64,000 nt of DNA from Craterostigma plantagineum. Its lineage: Eukaryota; Streptophyta; Magnoliopsida; Lamiales; Linderniaceae. This document shows positions 21,816 through 34,455 of the stretch, piece after piece (within the stretch, counting starts at the first letter, position 1; each line of letters begins with the position of its first letter). A program made the translations under genes and the position numbers. The stretch is taken from positions 7,006,001-7,070,000 of the forward strand of contig JAPQWV010000001.1 of assembly GCA_027422505.1 (NCBI GenBank), read 5' to 3'. The notes beneath the pieces are model-generated. The model searched no databases. It was not told the origin of the DNA and was given only the letters and a program-made list of their open reading frames with translations.

Positions 21816-23953
21816 CCCGCCCTCACTTCTTTGGGCGGAAAACATCGATCAATCCTAATTTCCTGCAAAAAAATTGAATGCGCCTCTTTGCCAAGGGCAT
21901 TGGTTAGCATATCAGCCAGCTGATCCTTAGAACAGACAAACTGTGTCGAAATAATCTTATTAGTGATATATTGCCGAACAAGATGACAATCTATTTCTGT
22001 ATGTTTGGTTCTTTCATGAAACACAGAATTTTCTGCTATTTGCAAAGAAGCCTTATTATACAAAAAAGATTAACAGGAGTAATATCATTAATCCGAAAAT
22101 CCTTAAACAGCCCTAGAACCCAAATGATTTCACAGCAAGTTTGCGTCATTGCTCTATATTCTGCTTCAGCAGAATATTTAGAAACAGTAACCTGTTTCTT
22201 ACTTTTCCATGACAGCAAGGATTTCCCAGAAAATATGCAGAAGCTGTGACAGATTTCCGAGTAATTGGGCAGGACGCCCAATCTGAATCACAATAAGCAC
22301 TAACGTTAAAACTATTCGACTTTGAAATCAAAAATCCACATCCAGGACTATTTTTCAAATATCTCAAAACCCTACATGCGGCAGCAAAGTGAGAGTCTTT
22401 TGGTGAATGCATAAACTGACTTAAGGACTGCACAACAAATGGTATATCTGCTCTTGTGTTACATAAATAAATCAATCGACCTAACAACCTTTGAAATCTA
22501 CTAACGTTGGTGAAGGATCTATCCTCAGAAGTTGGTTCTATGCTTAGTTTCAGGTTCTGCTGCATAGGTGTAAATTTAGGTTTACAACTTGTCATACCAA
22601 ACTCATCAAGTAATTCCAACGTATACTTTCTTTGATGCAAAATAAACGAATCTGAATTTCTAATAACTTCTATACCTAAGAAAAACTTCAAATGACCCAA
22701 ATCTTTAATAGCAAAAGCATTATTCATTATTGCTTTAAGACAATCAATTTCACGCACGTCATTGCCACTTATAATAATACATCCACATAAACCAACAAAT
22801 AAACACATTTATCATCAGCAACTTTAAAATAGAATGAATAATCATGCATGCTTTGCACAAAATTATTTTCTTTCAAGAACTTGGTCAATTTTTCATTCCA
22901 TTGTCGTGGAGCTTGCCGAAGGCCATACAACGATTTTTTCAGACGACATACCCGAGAATCAGTTCTATCAAAATAGCCTTCAGGTAAACTCATGTAAATT
23001 TCTTCAGAAAGGTCACCATGTAAAAAAGCATTATTTACGTCTAACTGAAAAACATTGCAATCATTATTAATTGCAACAGATAATAACACTCTTACAGTCA
23101 CCATTTTAACTACTGGGGCAAACATTTCATGAAAGTTGATCCCTTCTTTTTTATTATATGCTTTGGCGACTAGACGTGCTTTGTACCTTTCTAACGTTCC
23201 ATCAGAATTGTATTTAATTTTAAAGATCCATTTACACCCTATTGGCTTTCTATTAGATCCACAACTTCCCAAGTATCATTTTGTTCTAAAGCATGCATTT
23301 CACTATCCATAGCAGATTTCCAATTTTTATCATTAACAGCTTCATCAACAGAATCAGGCACACATGAATGAGTATTATCAACATTACTAACAAATATGCG
23401 ATCATCCATATTTAGAACCGAATAATCAACAAATTCATGCAAAGGATATTTAGTTGAACACTTAGAAATATCACAAACATAATCCTTAAGATGTGAAGGG
23501 AATTTTACCAATCTTTTGGGTCTGCCCTGAGGGACTTCAACATGCACGTTCTGATTCTGATCAGTTATCTGCAGATCTTGACTAAGGCGTTCTGGACCTG
23601 TACTTGAGGGTTCAGACACAATTGGGGTCTCAGATCCACTGTTAGTTCCCAATTGGGGATTGTACTGGTCAAAATTTTCTCGGACAGAAGACAAATTATC
23701 ATCATCGACTCCAAAATTAGACTGATTAGTATCTGGCGAACGAAAGACAAATTGTTTTTTCTTGAAACAAGTCTTCTGAAAAAGTTTTATCAAACTTTTA
23801 AAAGGGAAGACTGTTTCATAAAATTTAACATCCCTAGAAGAAAAAATTTTCTTGTTTTCCGAATCACAAAGTTTATAAGCCTTTTTATTTTCAAAATACC
23901 CAAGCATGACGACAGATTTAATGGCTCTTTGATCAAACTTATTTTCCTTGGTC

Positions 23954-24187
23954 AAATTAGTAGCATAACACTGAGGTGCTTGGGGTAATGAGGGAGAGGT
24001 CGTGGGTTCGAACCCTCCCATCAACATTTCCTCAAGCCTGTCCCACATGGGCCCACACATGTGCGTTTGAACCGGTCGGCCTGTTTAGCAGGTAGTGGGT
24101 CGGCCCTCGGGGTTTACCTGGCCCGCCAGGGTTCCCCGGGTCTCCAAAAAAAAAAAAAAAAAAAAAAAAAAAATTAGTAGCATAACA
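23954..24187 (+). mobile_element. tRNA-derived SINE inserted in Copia A
   Basis: The body is 23971-24170, flanked by a 17-bp target duplication (AAATTAGTAGCATAACA at 23954-23970 and 24171-24187). It contains a good pol III box B (GGGTTCGAACCC, about 24004-24016) and ends in about 29 A residues. The A box is poorly preserved. The orientation is opposite to the host Copia. The long duplication and clean A-tail indicate a fairly recent LINE-driven insertion. Confidence 0.88.
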
Positions 24188-26210
24188 AAGCGAACCGAAA
24201 ACCTTTAGATGATCATAAGTAGGTTTGCAATCAAAGAGAACTTCAAAAGGAGATTTACCTTTTAGAATAGGCGAAGGAATTCTATTTATCAAATAAACAG
24301 AAGTCATTATGCACTCTTTCCCGAAATCTAAAGGAACGCCAGATTGAAAATGAAATGCTCTAGCTATGTTCAATAAATGCCTATGCTTACGTTCAACGAC
24401 ACCATTCTGCTGCGGCGTATAGGCGCAACTAGTTTGGTGGACTAGCAAAATCAGCAAAATCAGAATTCACAAATTCACAGCCATTATCCGACCTGATAAC
24501 TTTGATTCTTTTTGAAAATTGATTCTTTATTAATCTGAAAAAATTTCGAAAATTAAAGAAGGTCTCAGATTTAAAATTTTGAAAAAATACCCAACATCCT
24601 CTAGAAAAATCATCAACAATAGTTAGAAAATATTTTTTCTCATCACCTTGTACTTTAAATGGTCCCCAAATATCCATGTGGACTAAGTCAAACACAGCAT
24701 AAGTTTTTGTCTCACTTAAAGAAAATGCATCTCTAGTTTGTTTTGCCTTATGACATGCATCACATGGATCAAATCTTTTAAAATCAGAACATTTCAAATC
24801 TGTAGATAAAAGTTTTAAAATATTTTCTGATGGATGCCCTAATCTTTTATGCCACAGAGAGGAAGATGCAATATTTACAAGTTTAGCGCATTTACCTTTC
24901 TGATCTGAATATTTTTTAAACCAGTAGAGTCCATTGATCAGATTACCAGTCCCCAACAACCTTTTTGTCGGTGGGTCCTGAAAGTAAAACACCGAACCTT
25001 TAAAAGCAACATCACAATTATTATCATGTATAATTCGAGAAACAGAAATCAAGTTACAATTAAATTCAGGAACTACCAAAACATCTTTCAGAATTAAGCC
25101 ATCAGCCAGGGGCATCTCTCCTATATAATTCACACTAATTTGATGCCCATTGGGAAGTTTAATTTCAGTTGTCTATCAGAAATTTCAGACACATTTTCCA
25201 AATGATCAAACGAACAAGCAACATGATATGTGGCACCCGAGTCTAATATCCACCCTATTTCGAAATTTCTAAGCGAACTGATACAAACACCTGCCATTAC
25301 GCCTGGGGTGATTCCATGTGTTTCTGAGCAGTCCAGCAATTTTAACAGCTTGTTGTACTGTTCAACTAAAAGGTTAGGAATAATAGAGTTGGAGACATAA
25401 CCTTCAGCTTCCACATGATTAGTGGTTTTACTCGAGTTTCTATTCCAATTATTGTAATGACCTTTCTTGTTATACTTAATATTATTCTTAGCAGATGTAC
25501 TATTTTGATTACCCCAATCAGGAAACCTATTAGCTTAAAGCATCTTTCTATCAAATGTCCTCTACCCCCACAATTCTTGCATACAAGACTAGGATTATTG
25601 ACCTTATTTACGGACTTATTAAAAAATACAGGCACAGAGTCACCATGATGAGCAATGCTACGATGAGATTCCTCCCTACATATGATATTAAATGCATGCA
25701 TAACATCAGGCAATGGATCAGACATGAGTATATTACTTCTAACCATATGATAAGAATCATTTAAACCCATTAAAAACTCGATAAGTCTAGATTCATCTAC
25801 TATCTTAGAGTTGTGTGCAGAGGCCTCACAAGAACATATTTTACTACAAACAAGAGCATCAAATTCGTCCCATAAATGTTGCAGCTTAGAGTAATACACA
25901 GACACAGAATCACTATCTTGACGTGCACTAGCAATTTTTTGTCTCAACAAGTATTTCCAAGATCCATCTATTTTCTTAAAGGTTTTCTCAAGTGACTCCC
26001 AAACTTTAGAAGCAAGTTTAGCATAAATGAATATGTTCCCAAGTTTAGGGGACAACGAGTGCAACAGCCAAGATAAGACAATAGCATTACAACGTTCCCA
26101 TTCTAAACCAAATTCCGAATCCTTCGGCTTTTCTAACGTACCTAACACAAATTCAGTTTTATTCTTGCTCGTGAGAACTAGTAGAACTGAGTTTGACCAT
26201 GCTGCATAAT

Positions 26211-28581
26211 TGTAATATCCGTAGATTTTAATACGGGGTTTTCGAACTAATTTGAGATTATGCCTTAAAATATATATATATATATATTTACTTAATATTA
26301 TTATAAATACGTGGGAAATTCTCGAATAGCATTAGCTTATTATAAGATATTTACTTTACTTAACCTAAAAGGAAAAGCTACCAAAAATATTATTTTTATA
26401 GAAATTAAGCTCCAAAAAGTGAATTTTATTTTAAGGAGAAACGAAACATAGATAATGTCTACACACACACGTATTTAATATAATAAGATGCACACACATT
26501 TAATAATTAGCCCATGTACACGTGGTGGCAAAGGAAGTATTACTAGATATGACTAATAGGAAATTACTTAGCCTTAAGGTAATATACCATCATTTATATG
26601 AACCTACAGATATATAACACGGCATACATAAATCGATCTTGAGTACAGAAGCAACAACGAACACCACGAGCTCGAGAACCAACTAAAGTAGGAAATTATA
26701 CTTGAAAAATAAAGAGGGTTACGGAGGTTTAGGCAGGTAAATATCTTTACATCTACATAAATATATATTTAGGTTTTGTAAGTTTACGGTGTCATGTGTG
26801 GTTTAGTCTACTTGATTAAACTGGTATATGTTTTCACGGTTTGCATATTTTAGTTGAATTCTATATTTATTTAAAAGTGCGATGATAGATACTCGGTTGT
26901 ACCTAATAATAATTTCGGTGTTAGAATAGTTGTTGAAGTATTGAATGGAGGTATGTGATTAGTTGTTAAACATCGGACAAGAATAGATTGTGGTACACAT
27001 GCATGTTTTTAGTGCTTTAGGTTTCGGCAATATAGAGTTTTTGACATTCAAATAATAAGTATTCGGTGAGCTTAATTTTGGCAAAGGATGCTCTCGGTTT
27101 ATTAGGGTTTTATATGGCTAAATAATTTTAGTATTGAATGTTTTTAATAAGCCTTGAAGTTCTCGACAGTCTCAACAATGTTTCACTACTTGGAAAGGAT
27201 TTTGGCATGTGTTTATATGTGAATAATATTAGATATTAAGAGAATTCGGTATTTGTATTAAGTGTTGGAAGTTTTGGGCGAGTGAAGGTTTCGATATATA
27301 GGGTTTTCGTAATATTAAGATTTGGGAACTTCGAATTTGCGAAACTTAGTAAATATACTAATACGATAATATTTACCTGTTCAGAGGATCTACAGTTAGA
27401 GACCCCACCGAATTTCATAATTGACTGTAGCAGGAGGACAGGTAGGTGGAATATCCATCTACAACACGTAAACCTATTTGTGCTTATGTCGAATAAATGT
27501 TTTATGTGAGTAATGTGATTAGTATGTGCTTAAACTAATATACATGATTTATGTGCTTTTATGTGCTATGTGAGTAATGTGTATAGGACGTACTAAATGA
27601 TTTACATGATATATGTGCTCTTCTGTGCTATCGTGTGATCATGCGATTATGTGTTTACGTACGTTTCGTCTGGCATCATGTTACCATATATTATTATGTT
27701 AAGTACCCGCATGTGCATTACACGTCATTTCACGGAGTGTACCGTGGCGGAACGGTGGTACTGTATTGTACCTAGTGAGCGAGTAGCCGATATTGGCTGT
27801 CGACCCGTAGAAGAGTCATGTGAGTGTGGGCATCTGCTGTGCATCAACGCCTGTGACGGTGAGCCATTGGCCCGTTGGACATTATGCGGCAGACTGCGGG
27901 CGACCTAGAAAGGAACGACTTGGGACATCCCCAAGTAGACTAGCTAGTGTAGGCCACGCTGTCGCATGCGGGAGAAGGCGACCTGGAGGGTGCGACTTGG
28001 GGACCCTTACGGGACCTGGTGTAGGCTACCAGCGTAGGCACCGCATTAGGCAGAAGAGGCGACCTGAGAGTGTGACCTGATATGGCTCAGGGAGGCTGCT
28101 CGGTGTAGGCCACTGCCGTAGTGTTGTGATCGTGTTGTGGTAGTGTTCGTGATCGTGGTAGTGATTTCGCGTGATGGTGCACAGTATGGAGCCCAGGGCC
28201 CGTTGCGAGGTGGTGAGTGTATCCCGGTTGTGATGAGCGATAGTGAGTGGCATTGCATTAGTGAGAATTGGGGGTGAGTGAACGTGAGTGAGTCACACGT
28301 GCATGCATTATTTCACCTACTGGGCAATAGCTCAGTGTTTGCGTGTTGTAGGTAATTAACGATCGAGGCTGGCTATCGGAGCTTCCATGGGCTTTTGAGG
28401 GCGGGGCTGTACATGGATGACGACCTGTGGGCGAATGATAGGGTGTATTGGGCCTTCGGCCCATCTGTTTTAAAGTTTGGTGTAAACAAATATTTTCGTA
28501 AAATGGGTTCTCCGCGGCTTTCGCTGCTAAACCCGACGCGAGTTATCGCTAACTAGCGATTACAGAGTGGAGGTCGCTACA
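26211..28581. mobile_element. 2.37-kb solo LTR, probably from a Gypsy chromovirus, inside Copia A gag
   Basis: It begins TGTAATATCC and ends GGTCGCTACA, flanked by a perfect 5-bp duplication ATAAT (26206-26210 and 28582-28586). No coding region or second copy lies nearby, so this is a solo LTR left by recombination. Its start resembles the TGTAATACCC start of the Gypsy LTR at 31922-34421 (minus strand). It contains no gene; several G-rich tracts with GGGACC and CGACTTGGG lie around 27900-28050. Confidence 0.85.
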
Positions 28582-29218
28582 ATAATTTTCAGACCCAATA
28601 AGACTAATATAGTTATATTAGTCACTGCTAGGTCTGAAGTATTCAAGAAAAGCGGACTCTTTTTGGTGATAACAGTAACCTGACCAGCGGGAGGTGAATT
28701 ATTTGTGGATGCCATAACACAAATTTGATAACCACACAAGTATTAGAAAACACACAACGGAATAATGCGTAGTAATAAAGTCAAGAGTAATATCACCGAA
28801 GGTCAATATAAGACTGAAATGTTTTGGCAGAGATGCTGTCTACGCGAGCGCAACAACTCGAGATCCCTTCAGTTACAAGTCGTGATGTATCTGTTCAATG
28901 AGGTAAAAACTTATCATATCTGTGAAGAAAGCTATCGATCTACAAACTATTATGGTATAAGATCAGTGCAAGATCTAGAAGGGTGAAGAAAAAAAGGACC
29001 CTCAAAATACGAGATCTGAAAGTGAAGAGCAAACTCTAGGGTTTCAGTTCTATGAACGATTTAGTCATGAAGAAAAGCTTAACAACAGTACTTCAAGATC
29101 AACAGCGCAAGATCTGAGAAAAAAAATCAACGAAAATCTTAAAATACGAAATCTTAACATGTGCTAGGGTTTCTAGCCCAGATATATACAGATCCAATGA
29201 TCTAGTTCTCTGATACCA

Positions 29219-29696
29219 TGTTAAAAGCTTAAAGCATAGCAGATTAACAGATTATAGTGTTAGGATATTAAAACTCTTCGGTACATAAGCTAAGAACAGA
29301 CGAAAATATAGAAGAACACCGAACGATACAGAGCTATACACAAGCTGTGTACAAATCGCTGATGCTCTTTTAACCAATAGACTCACTAGGGAAGAACTAT
29401 TCAAGAAAACTCTTATTTTCTTAGCAGGGAAAAATAACCCTAAAGATCAGATAGAACTTTGTATAGTAGAGAAAACAATGAAAACGACTCAATGACTGAT
29501 TGCTTCTTTTTCCTTTTAATATGCTTGAAATCCTTCGCAGCCGTTGGATCCATCTTAAATTTGCATTTTGGTCCTCCGACTTTTCCCGCTTCTCACTTTA
29601 GCTCATATTCAGTAGTTTCTAGAGCATGGGCATGTCTAGCAGCCCAACCTTCACTTTGAGCTCAAAGAATGGTTCAAATCATAAACACTTTTAACA
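29219..29696 (-). repeat. 5' LTR of Copia A
   Basis: 478 bp, TGTTAAAAGC to CTTTTAACA, next to the primer binding site at 29207-29218. Confidence 0.88.
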
Positions 29697-30389
29697 GTAA
29701 ATATGTAAGATTGACACATATCACATAATAAGTTGACTTGGGTTGTATCCAAGTGAGCGGGCAAGCCAAAACCATTTCAAAATATGAGTTCGAAACTCCT
29801 ATATTATCATAAGTACGTGTGAACGTAAGACGGTACAACTAGGCCAAGAGATTAGCCCAATTGGAGATCATGAATTTTTCATAGTTGACAGAGAGTGAAT
29901 TTGATTGAAATGAGACAGACGAACGTGCGTGGTATTGTGCGGCGATACTACATAAGAAAAAAAATAATAAAATGTTGTGTTACCTCTCGCTTTAACAAGC
30001 TTGTTATTAAAAACTGGTTTTTCCTTGCAATGCGCGTGTCATAGTTAATATGAGTTAATAAGATAATTAATTTGTAAGAGAAAATGTATGATTAGGGCTA
30101 TTCATTATATGGGTGACCCGCTTAACCCGCCCAAACCGTTTTGACTTTGGGTTATTCGGGTTGGTTTTCGGGTGAATGATAGGTTCGGGGGAACCGAATT
30201 AAATAAGTGGGTGAATGGTTTGGGGATTGGTCCTGGTCAAATATTTCGGGTTCTGCTTGAAAACCGAATTAGCCACATATTAACTTAATTAATTTTATTT
30301 CTTATATTTAAATAATATATAGGTACCACTTATTAAGTTAAAATTTTATATTATTATACTTAATATTATATAATACAAAATAACTTAGG
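29697..30389. other. Intergenic, AT-rich
   Basis: No gene. The tract 30105-30260 is rich in GGGT/CCCG and TTCGGG motifs similar to those at 44280-44420. It may be an old element end, but I could not define borders. Confidence 0.35.
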
Positions 30390-30397
30390 GTTTGGAA
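30390..30397. repeat. Left 8-bp target-site duplication of hAT element 1
   Basis: GTTTGGAA, repeated exactly at 43755-43762. Confidence 0.88.
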
Positions 30398-30532
30398 TAT
30401 GGGTTAAAACTAGCCGAGCCGAGCCCGAGCATGGCCCAGCTCGAGCTCGGCTCGAAAAAATATACTCGAGGTCGATCAAACATCAAAACTTACTGCTCGA
30501 GCTCGGCTCGTGAAAGTATCGAGCTGCTCAAG

Positions 30533-30993
30533 TGTAACGTCCCGTCCCATACCAAGTGTCACTGTAGCATCGGTCCCTACCGGGATCAGTGGGGTTGGGC
30601 CCATCACACTCCGACCGATTGTCTGACCCCACTGTATCACCATTTAACCTTTCAGCGTGCTTCGTCCACGCTCACACGCGCCCTGTGAAACTTCCAAGGG
30701 GGTCACTCATCCCTAAATTGCCCCAAGTCAAGCACGCTTAACTTCGGAGTTTCTATAGATTGACTCCCGCAAAAGGTAGGTCGACCTTGGTGATATGAGT
30801 AGCACTATCAATTCTCTTATACGATTATTAGCCTGACACGCCCATACATTGCCAGTCTCAGGATCCCCTCTCATTCGGGTGTCGGAGTTCGTTCATGTAC
30901 CCCTTCGCCTAGAAGCCTGTCAGGAGCCGCTCATTGTCCGTGCACCCTGGCACCGGCGATCACTCCCCACCCTCTTCGGCCCCGGGAGTTACA
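30533..30993 (-). mobile_element. Cassandra-like solo LTR carrying a 5S rRNA-like segment
   Basis: 461 bp, TGTAACGTCC at the left and GGGAGTTACA at the right, so both ends read TGTAAC inward. Flanks are TCAAG and TCGAG (4 of 5). About 30685-30760 reads on the minus strand as a diverged 5S rRNA middle region: CAAGCACGCTTAACTTCGGA (plus strand) is the reverse complement of the conserved 5S internal control region, and the GGTCACTCATCC tract also matches. Cassandra elements (TRIM class) are known for 5S-derived sequence in their LTRs. It is not a functional 5S gene: both ends of the gene are too diverged. Confidence 0.82.
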
Positions 30994-31419
30994 TCGAGCT
31001 CGGCTTGAGATGCTCGAATTTGATCAAACTTTGGAGCTCGACTTTGATTATCTCCTAGTTGTTTAAATATTTTTTCTGAAAAGGAAAATAAAAGATAATA
31101 CACAATTCAAGCACAATTCAACCAAATTCAGAAATAATATCTCCAAATTCAAACATAGATAGGCAATAAATTGAAAAGTTCAAACTTCAATCTTGATCAA
31201 CACTACTCTTGATTATATTCTTCATTATCTGCGCTATTCACAAACAATTAAACGCGACTTTCCAACATTTAAAAATATAAGAATGAATACACACCTCATC
31301 ATTAGGTGGAGGGCTGAATATTAATCACTTGGTATGTTCTTTCACCTGCAATAAAAAGTGATAAAAGAATGAAGTCATGATTAATATGCTAGAGAACAAA
31401 TATGTATTACTAATTCAAC

Positions 31420-31809
31420 TTATTTCATTTTTTTCTTCACGCCATGCATATGTCGAAGCCAATCATCTCCACAAAGTAAAACTTGTACGGTGTCCGGGGA
31501 GAGTGATGCACGATTTATTACTCTTGTTCCAGCACTGAATGTTGCTTCTGAAGCCACCGTGCTCACAGGTATGGCTATGATATCAGCGGCCATCCTAGAC
31601 AATATTGGATATTGAATTCGATTCATCTTCCGCCAATCTAAACAAGAGAAACCTTTGGGATGCTCGTCCTTCCTCAAACGATTCTTTTCCAAGTAGTCTA
31701 CCAAATCCATTTTTTTAATCTCAGACGTCCACTTTAGCACAATATGCATCAAAGTCGTCCCATTTATACATATTTTGTTGGCCACTATTCGCCTCGCTAG
31801 ATGAACCAT
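31420..31809 (-). pseudogene. hAT transposase C-terminal dimerization domain
   Basis: A 129-codon frame ends at a stop at 31420. It has the classic hAT C-terminal block: YPILSRMAADIIAIPVSTVA, then SEATFSAGTRVINRASLSPD and LLCGDDWLRH. This domain dimerizes hAT transposases. It is separated from the rest of the gene by the Gypsy element, whose insertion site is about 110 bp away. Confidence 0.88.
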
Positions 31810-31916
31810 TTACTAGCATATTCCACAACATATTCATCATACAAGCTATTGAGAAGTTCCTTCACTTTAAAAATATTGTGTTGTGCATCGTTATGAGGAT
31901 AAAGCGGAAAGGGATG

Positions 31917-31921
31917 CATAC
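31917..31921. repeat. Target-site duplication of the Gypsy element (CATAC)
   Basis: CATAC at 31917-31921 and 41630-41634, immediately outside the two LTRs. Confidence 0.88.
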
Positions 31922-34421
31922 TATGACGCCCCGCTATCCACTACTATTTTCTTACACTAAGTTTACGTGACTAAAGAACATATACCATATATTACATATG
32001 AAAATGCTGATAATTTTTTTTTCATTTTACATAACAAACCCCACACTGCTATTTTACAATTCAAATATTGTTCCAATCTTACATATAATACAAACTTATT
32101 TTACAAAAACACAACATAATTAAACACAATGCCCGCCGCACAGGTCGCATCCATGTACACACCACCCTAAAAAATCACCGGAAGTTCCAGAAGGACCAGC
32201 CTCGCTATCTAAGCGTTCACATACCGTGTTCGCTGCGTCTACAACACATAAAACATGGGATGAGCTATAAAGCTCAGTAAGTGGAAATATGCATGTATGC
32301 ACGTGCCAAAATAACAAAGGCATCCGCGCTGCTTTCTAACACTCTTACTCTCACATCATACTCATTCATTCCTCATTTTTATCAGGGCCCATAGCTACTT
32401 ACTAACCGCACCATCATATCATGAGCTCAAATCATATACGGATATAATACGATAGTCAGCCCACTCTGGCTAGGATAAAACTAGGGTTTATCTCCAGTCT
32501 TATCATTCACCAGGTCGCCCCTCTAACACGCCACTTGCTTGGCACTATAGTTATACTATGTGCCTTCCCATTACCTAAATAATTTAGGTAAATATATTCG
32601 ACGGTTTTACCCCCGTCATGGTGCCTTTGTAGAAGTAGCTATATTCTCATTTATCTACATTAAACATAAATCGCTTTCAACTCGAGTAGTACAATGCACG
32701 CTCATTCCTCAAAATACTCAATATGATTCGTGCGTGCACATGATCATGCTGCATAAATAATGCGACAAATAATAAATTCCAAGCAGTCGCATATAACATA
32801 TAATTAACATACCACGTATTCATCGAAACAATTAGTCACGTAATATAACACACATCAAACAATTTATGTGTTGTAGGTGAAATTCCCACTTACCTGGTAT
32901 CCTTAGCTACTTAGCTTATTGTACTGTAAGTCGCTCACCTTCGATCATGTGTTGCATAATACTTTAAACCCTAAAATTCCAAATTTGACTTAAATCAAAA
33001 GTACCACTTTGAAATTTACAAGAATCTTGAGTTGCATAATACTTTAAACTCTTATTCGAGATCCTCAACATAACACTTCGAAATCCCACATAACCAATCT
33101 CGAAATCACCTTACACAAACACTCGACATTCTTCAAGATCTTCTTTTGATATTCATCAAAATTTCGAAACCACTTCGCATAACACTTCGACATATACTTT
33201 GATTTCGAAACAAACATCGAAACCCTAATATCTCTCATTTCGAACTTCTCAAAATTTTCGAAACTAAATTTCGAAACAATTTTCGAACTCCACATAATTC
33301 ATTTCGAAATTTGTTTCGAACATCATTTCAAAAATACTAACAATCTTTCAAAAACTTGATAAAAACACTATTTAAATTTCGAAACTAATCAAACCCTAAT
33401 ATTTCGAAATTATAAACACTATTTACTTTAAACTCTCAAAATCTTTCGATCAAAACCTTATCTATCAAGAACACCCTAAATATCATATCAACTCTAAATG
33501 GTGTTCATCCTTTTCAAAAATCAAAACCCTAAAGAACATAAGCTTACGTGATTTTCAAGCTTAATAACTCTTAGATAAACCAAAACCTAATTAGAAATAT
33601 AAAAATTTAAGCAAGAAACCTTACCAAATCCAAGTTGCGTTATGGTTACAAGTTGTGTTCTTCACCTCCTTCCTAAACGTTTTCGTGTCTCCTAATAACT
33701 CCTTTCTTTCTACGTAATTTATCAACTTGAATGCAATAATAAGTAAATGACAAAGAACTTTTACCTAATCTCATCTTTAATCACGCAAGAAGTTCTATTA
33801 TATTTCTAAAGTGATTTCCCTTTTTGACCTTGTATTCAACACTTACCTAATCCCTTTAATCAAATGATCACTCGTAATTAAATATTGTCCTTCATAATAA
33901 CCTTTCGACATCTATCTTGAAAATCTCAACATCAATTTCGAATTATATTTCGAGCTGCTTAAGGATTCCAAAACACTATAACAGAATTTTGATAACTAGC
34001 TCGAAATCCTTTCACTTAAGTTTTCGAATTTCTCTTACTTTAACATTTCTAAACTTTCGAAATCAACTTGGGAAATTTCGAAATCCCTCATAAGGAATTT
34101 CGAACCCCATCTCGAACAACTAAATTTCGAATTTCTCTTTAGCAAGCTAGTTTCGAACTTTTATCCACAATTTTTTCAAACTTCCTTATCCATTAACATT
34201 CTAAAATTTCCAAAATTATCCATAAAGAAACCCTAAGTTTCAAAACTATAATATTTCAAAATTCTCTTTTCAACATTTCTCAAGCTCCATATCTAATTTC
34301 CAAATAATGTTAGATATCATGTAAACACAAAATTAAATAAATACTAAATATGCAATCATATAGACACATAATATGCATGCAAATTTATTGGTCAACTTAC
34401 GCAGGGGACCCGGGTATTACA
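31922..34421 (-). repeat. 3' LTR of the Gypsy element
   Basis: 2.50 kb. Its middle (33050-34260) is unusually dense in TTTCGAAA/TTCGAA palindromes. Small open frames in it (32120-32323, 33065-33295) recur in the other LTR and are not genes. Confidence 0.9.
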
Positions 34422-34455
34422 TTCTCCCCCCTTGAAGAGGATTTCTCCCTCGAAA

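Larger units (their letters stand above)
21816..28715 (-). pseudogene. Copia A gag-pol, broken
   Basis: The gag start ATG is at 28715 (MASTNNSPPAGQVT). The frame is cut by the solo LTR after about 44 codons and resumes below 26211 with a retrotransposon gag domain and a CCHC knuckle (CKNCGGRGHLIERC). Then follow protease (ILDSGATYHVA), GAG pre-integrase (LWHKRLGHPSENI), integrase (VHMDIWGPF, IRSDNGCEF), reverse transcriptase (CKWIFKIKYNSDGTLERYKA, FQLDVNNAFLHGDL) and RNase H (YCDSDWASC, YSAEAEYRA). The catalytic YVDD motif of the reverse transcriptase is lost by a frameshift near 22780 (reads YVDV in one frame). Further shifts occur near 25370, 25130, 23240 and 22200, and a SINE sits in integrase. 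It is not functional. Confidence 0.88.
21377..29696 (-). mobile_element. Copia LTR retrotransposon A, interrupted by a SINE and a solo LTR
   Basis: LTRs are at 21377-21815 (3' LTR) and 29219-29696 (5' LTR), both TGTTAAAA...TTTTAACA. The coding strand is minus. Just inside the 5' LTR, 29207-29218 read on the minus strand matches the initiator-tRNA-Met primer site (TGGTATCAGAG). A purine tract lies inside the 3' LTR (AAGAAGTGAGGGCGGG, minus). The 3' LTR lacks about 50 bp present in the 5' LTR near 29270, so the element is not recent. Flanks are ATAAA and GTAAA, a 4-of-5 target duplication. Confidence 0.9.

Noticed and set aside
30685..30770. Functional 5S rRNA gene
   Set aside because: Only the central control region matches; the ends are diverged and it lies inside TG...CA LTR borders, so it is Cassandra-like.
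32120..33295. Short frames repeated in both Gypsy LTRs
   Set aside because: Present identically in both LTRs (also 39247-40503) and without domains; LTR sequence, not genes.
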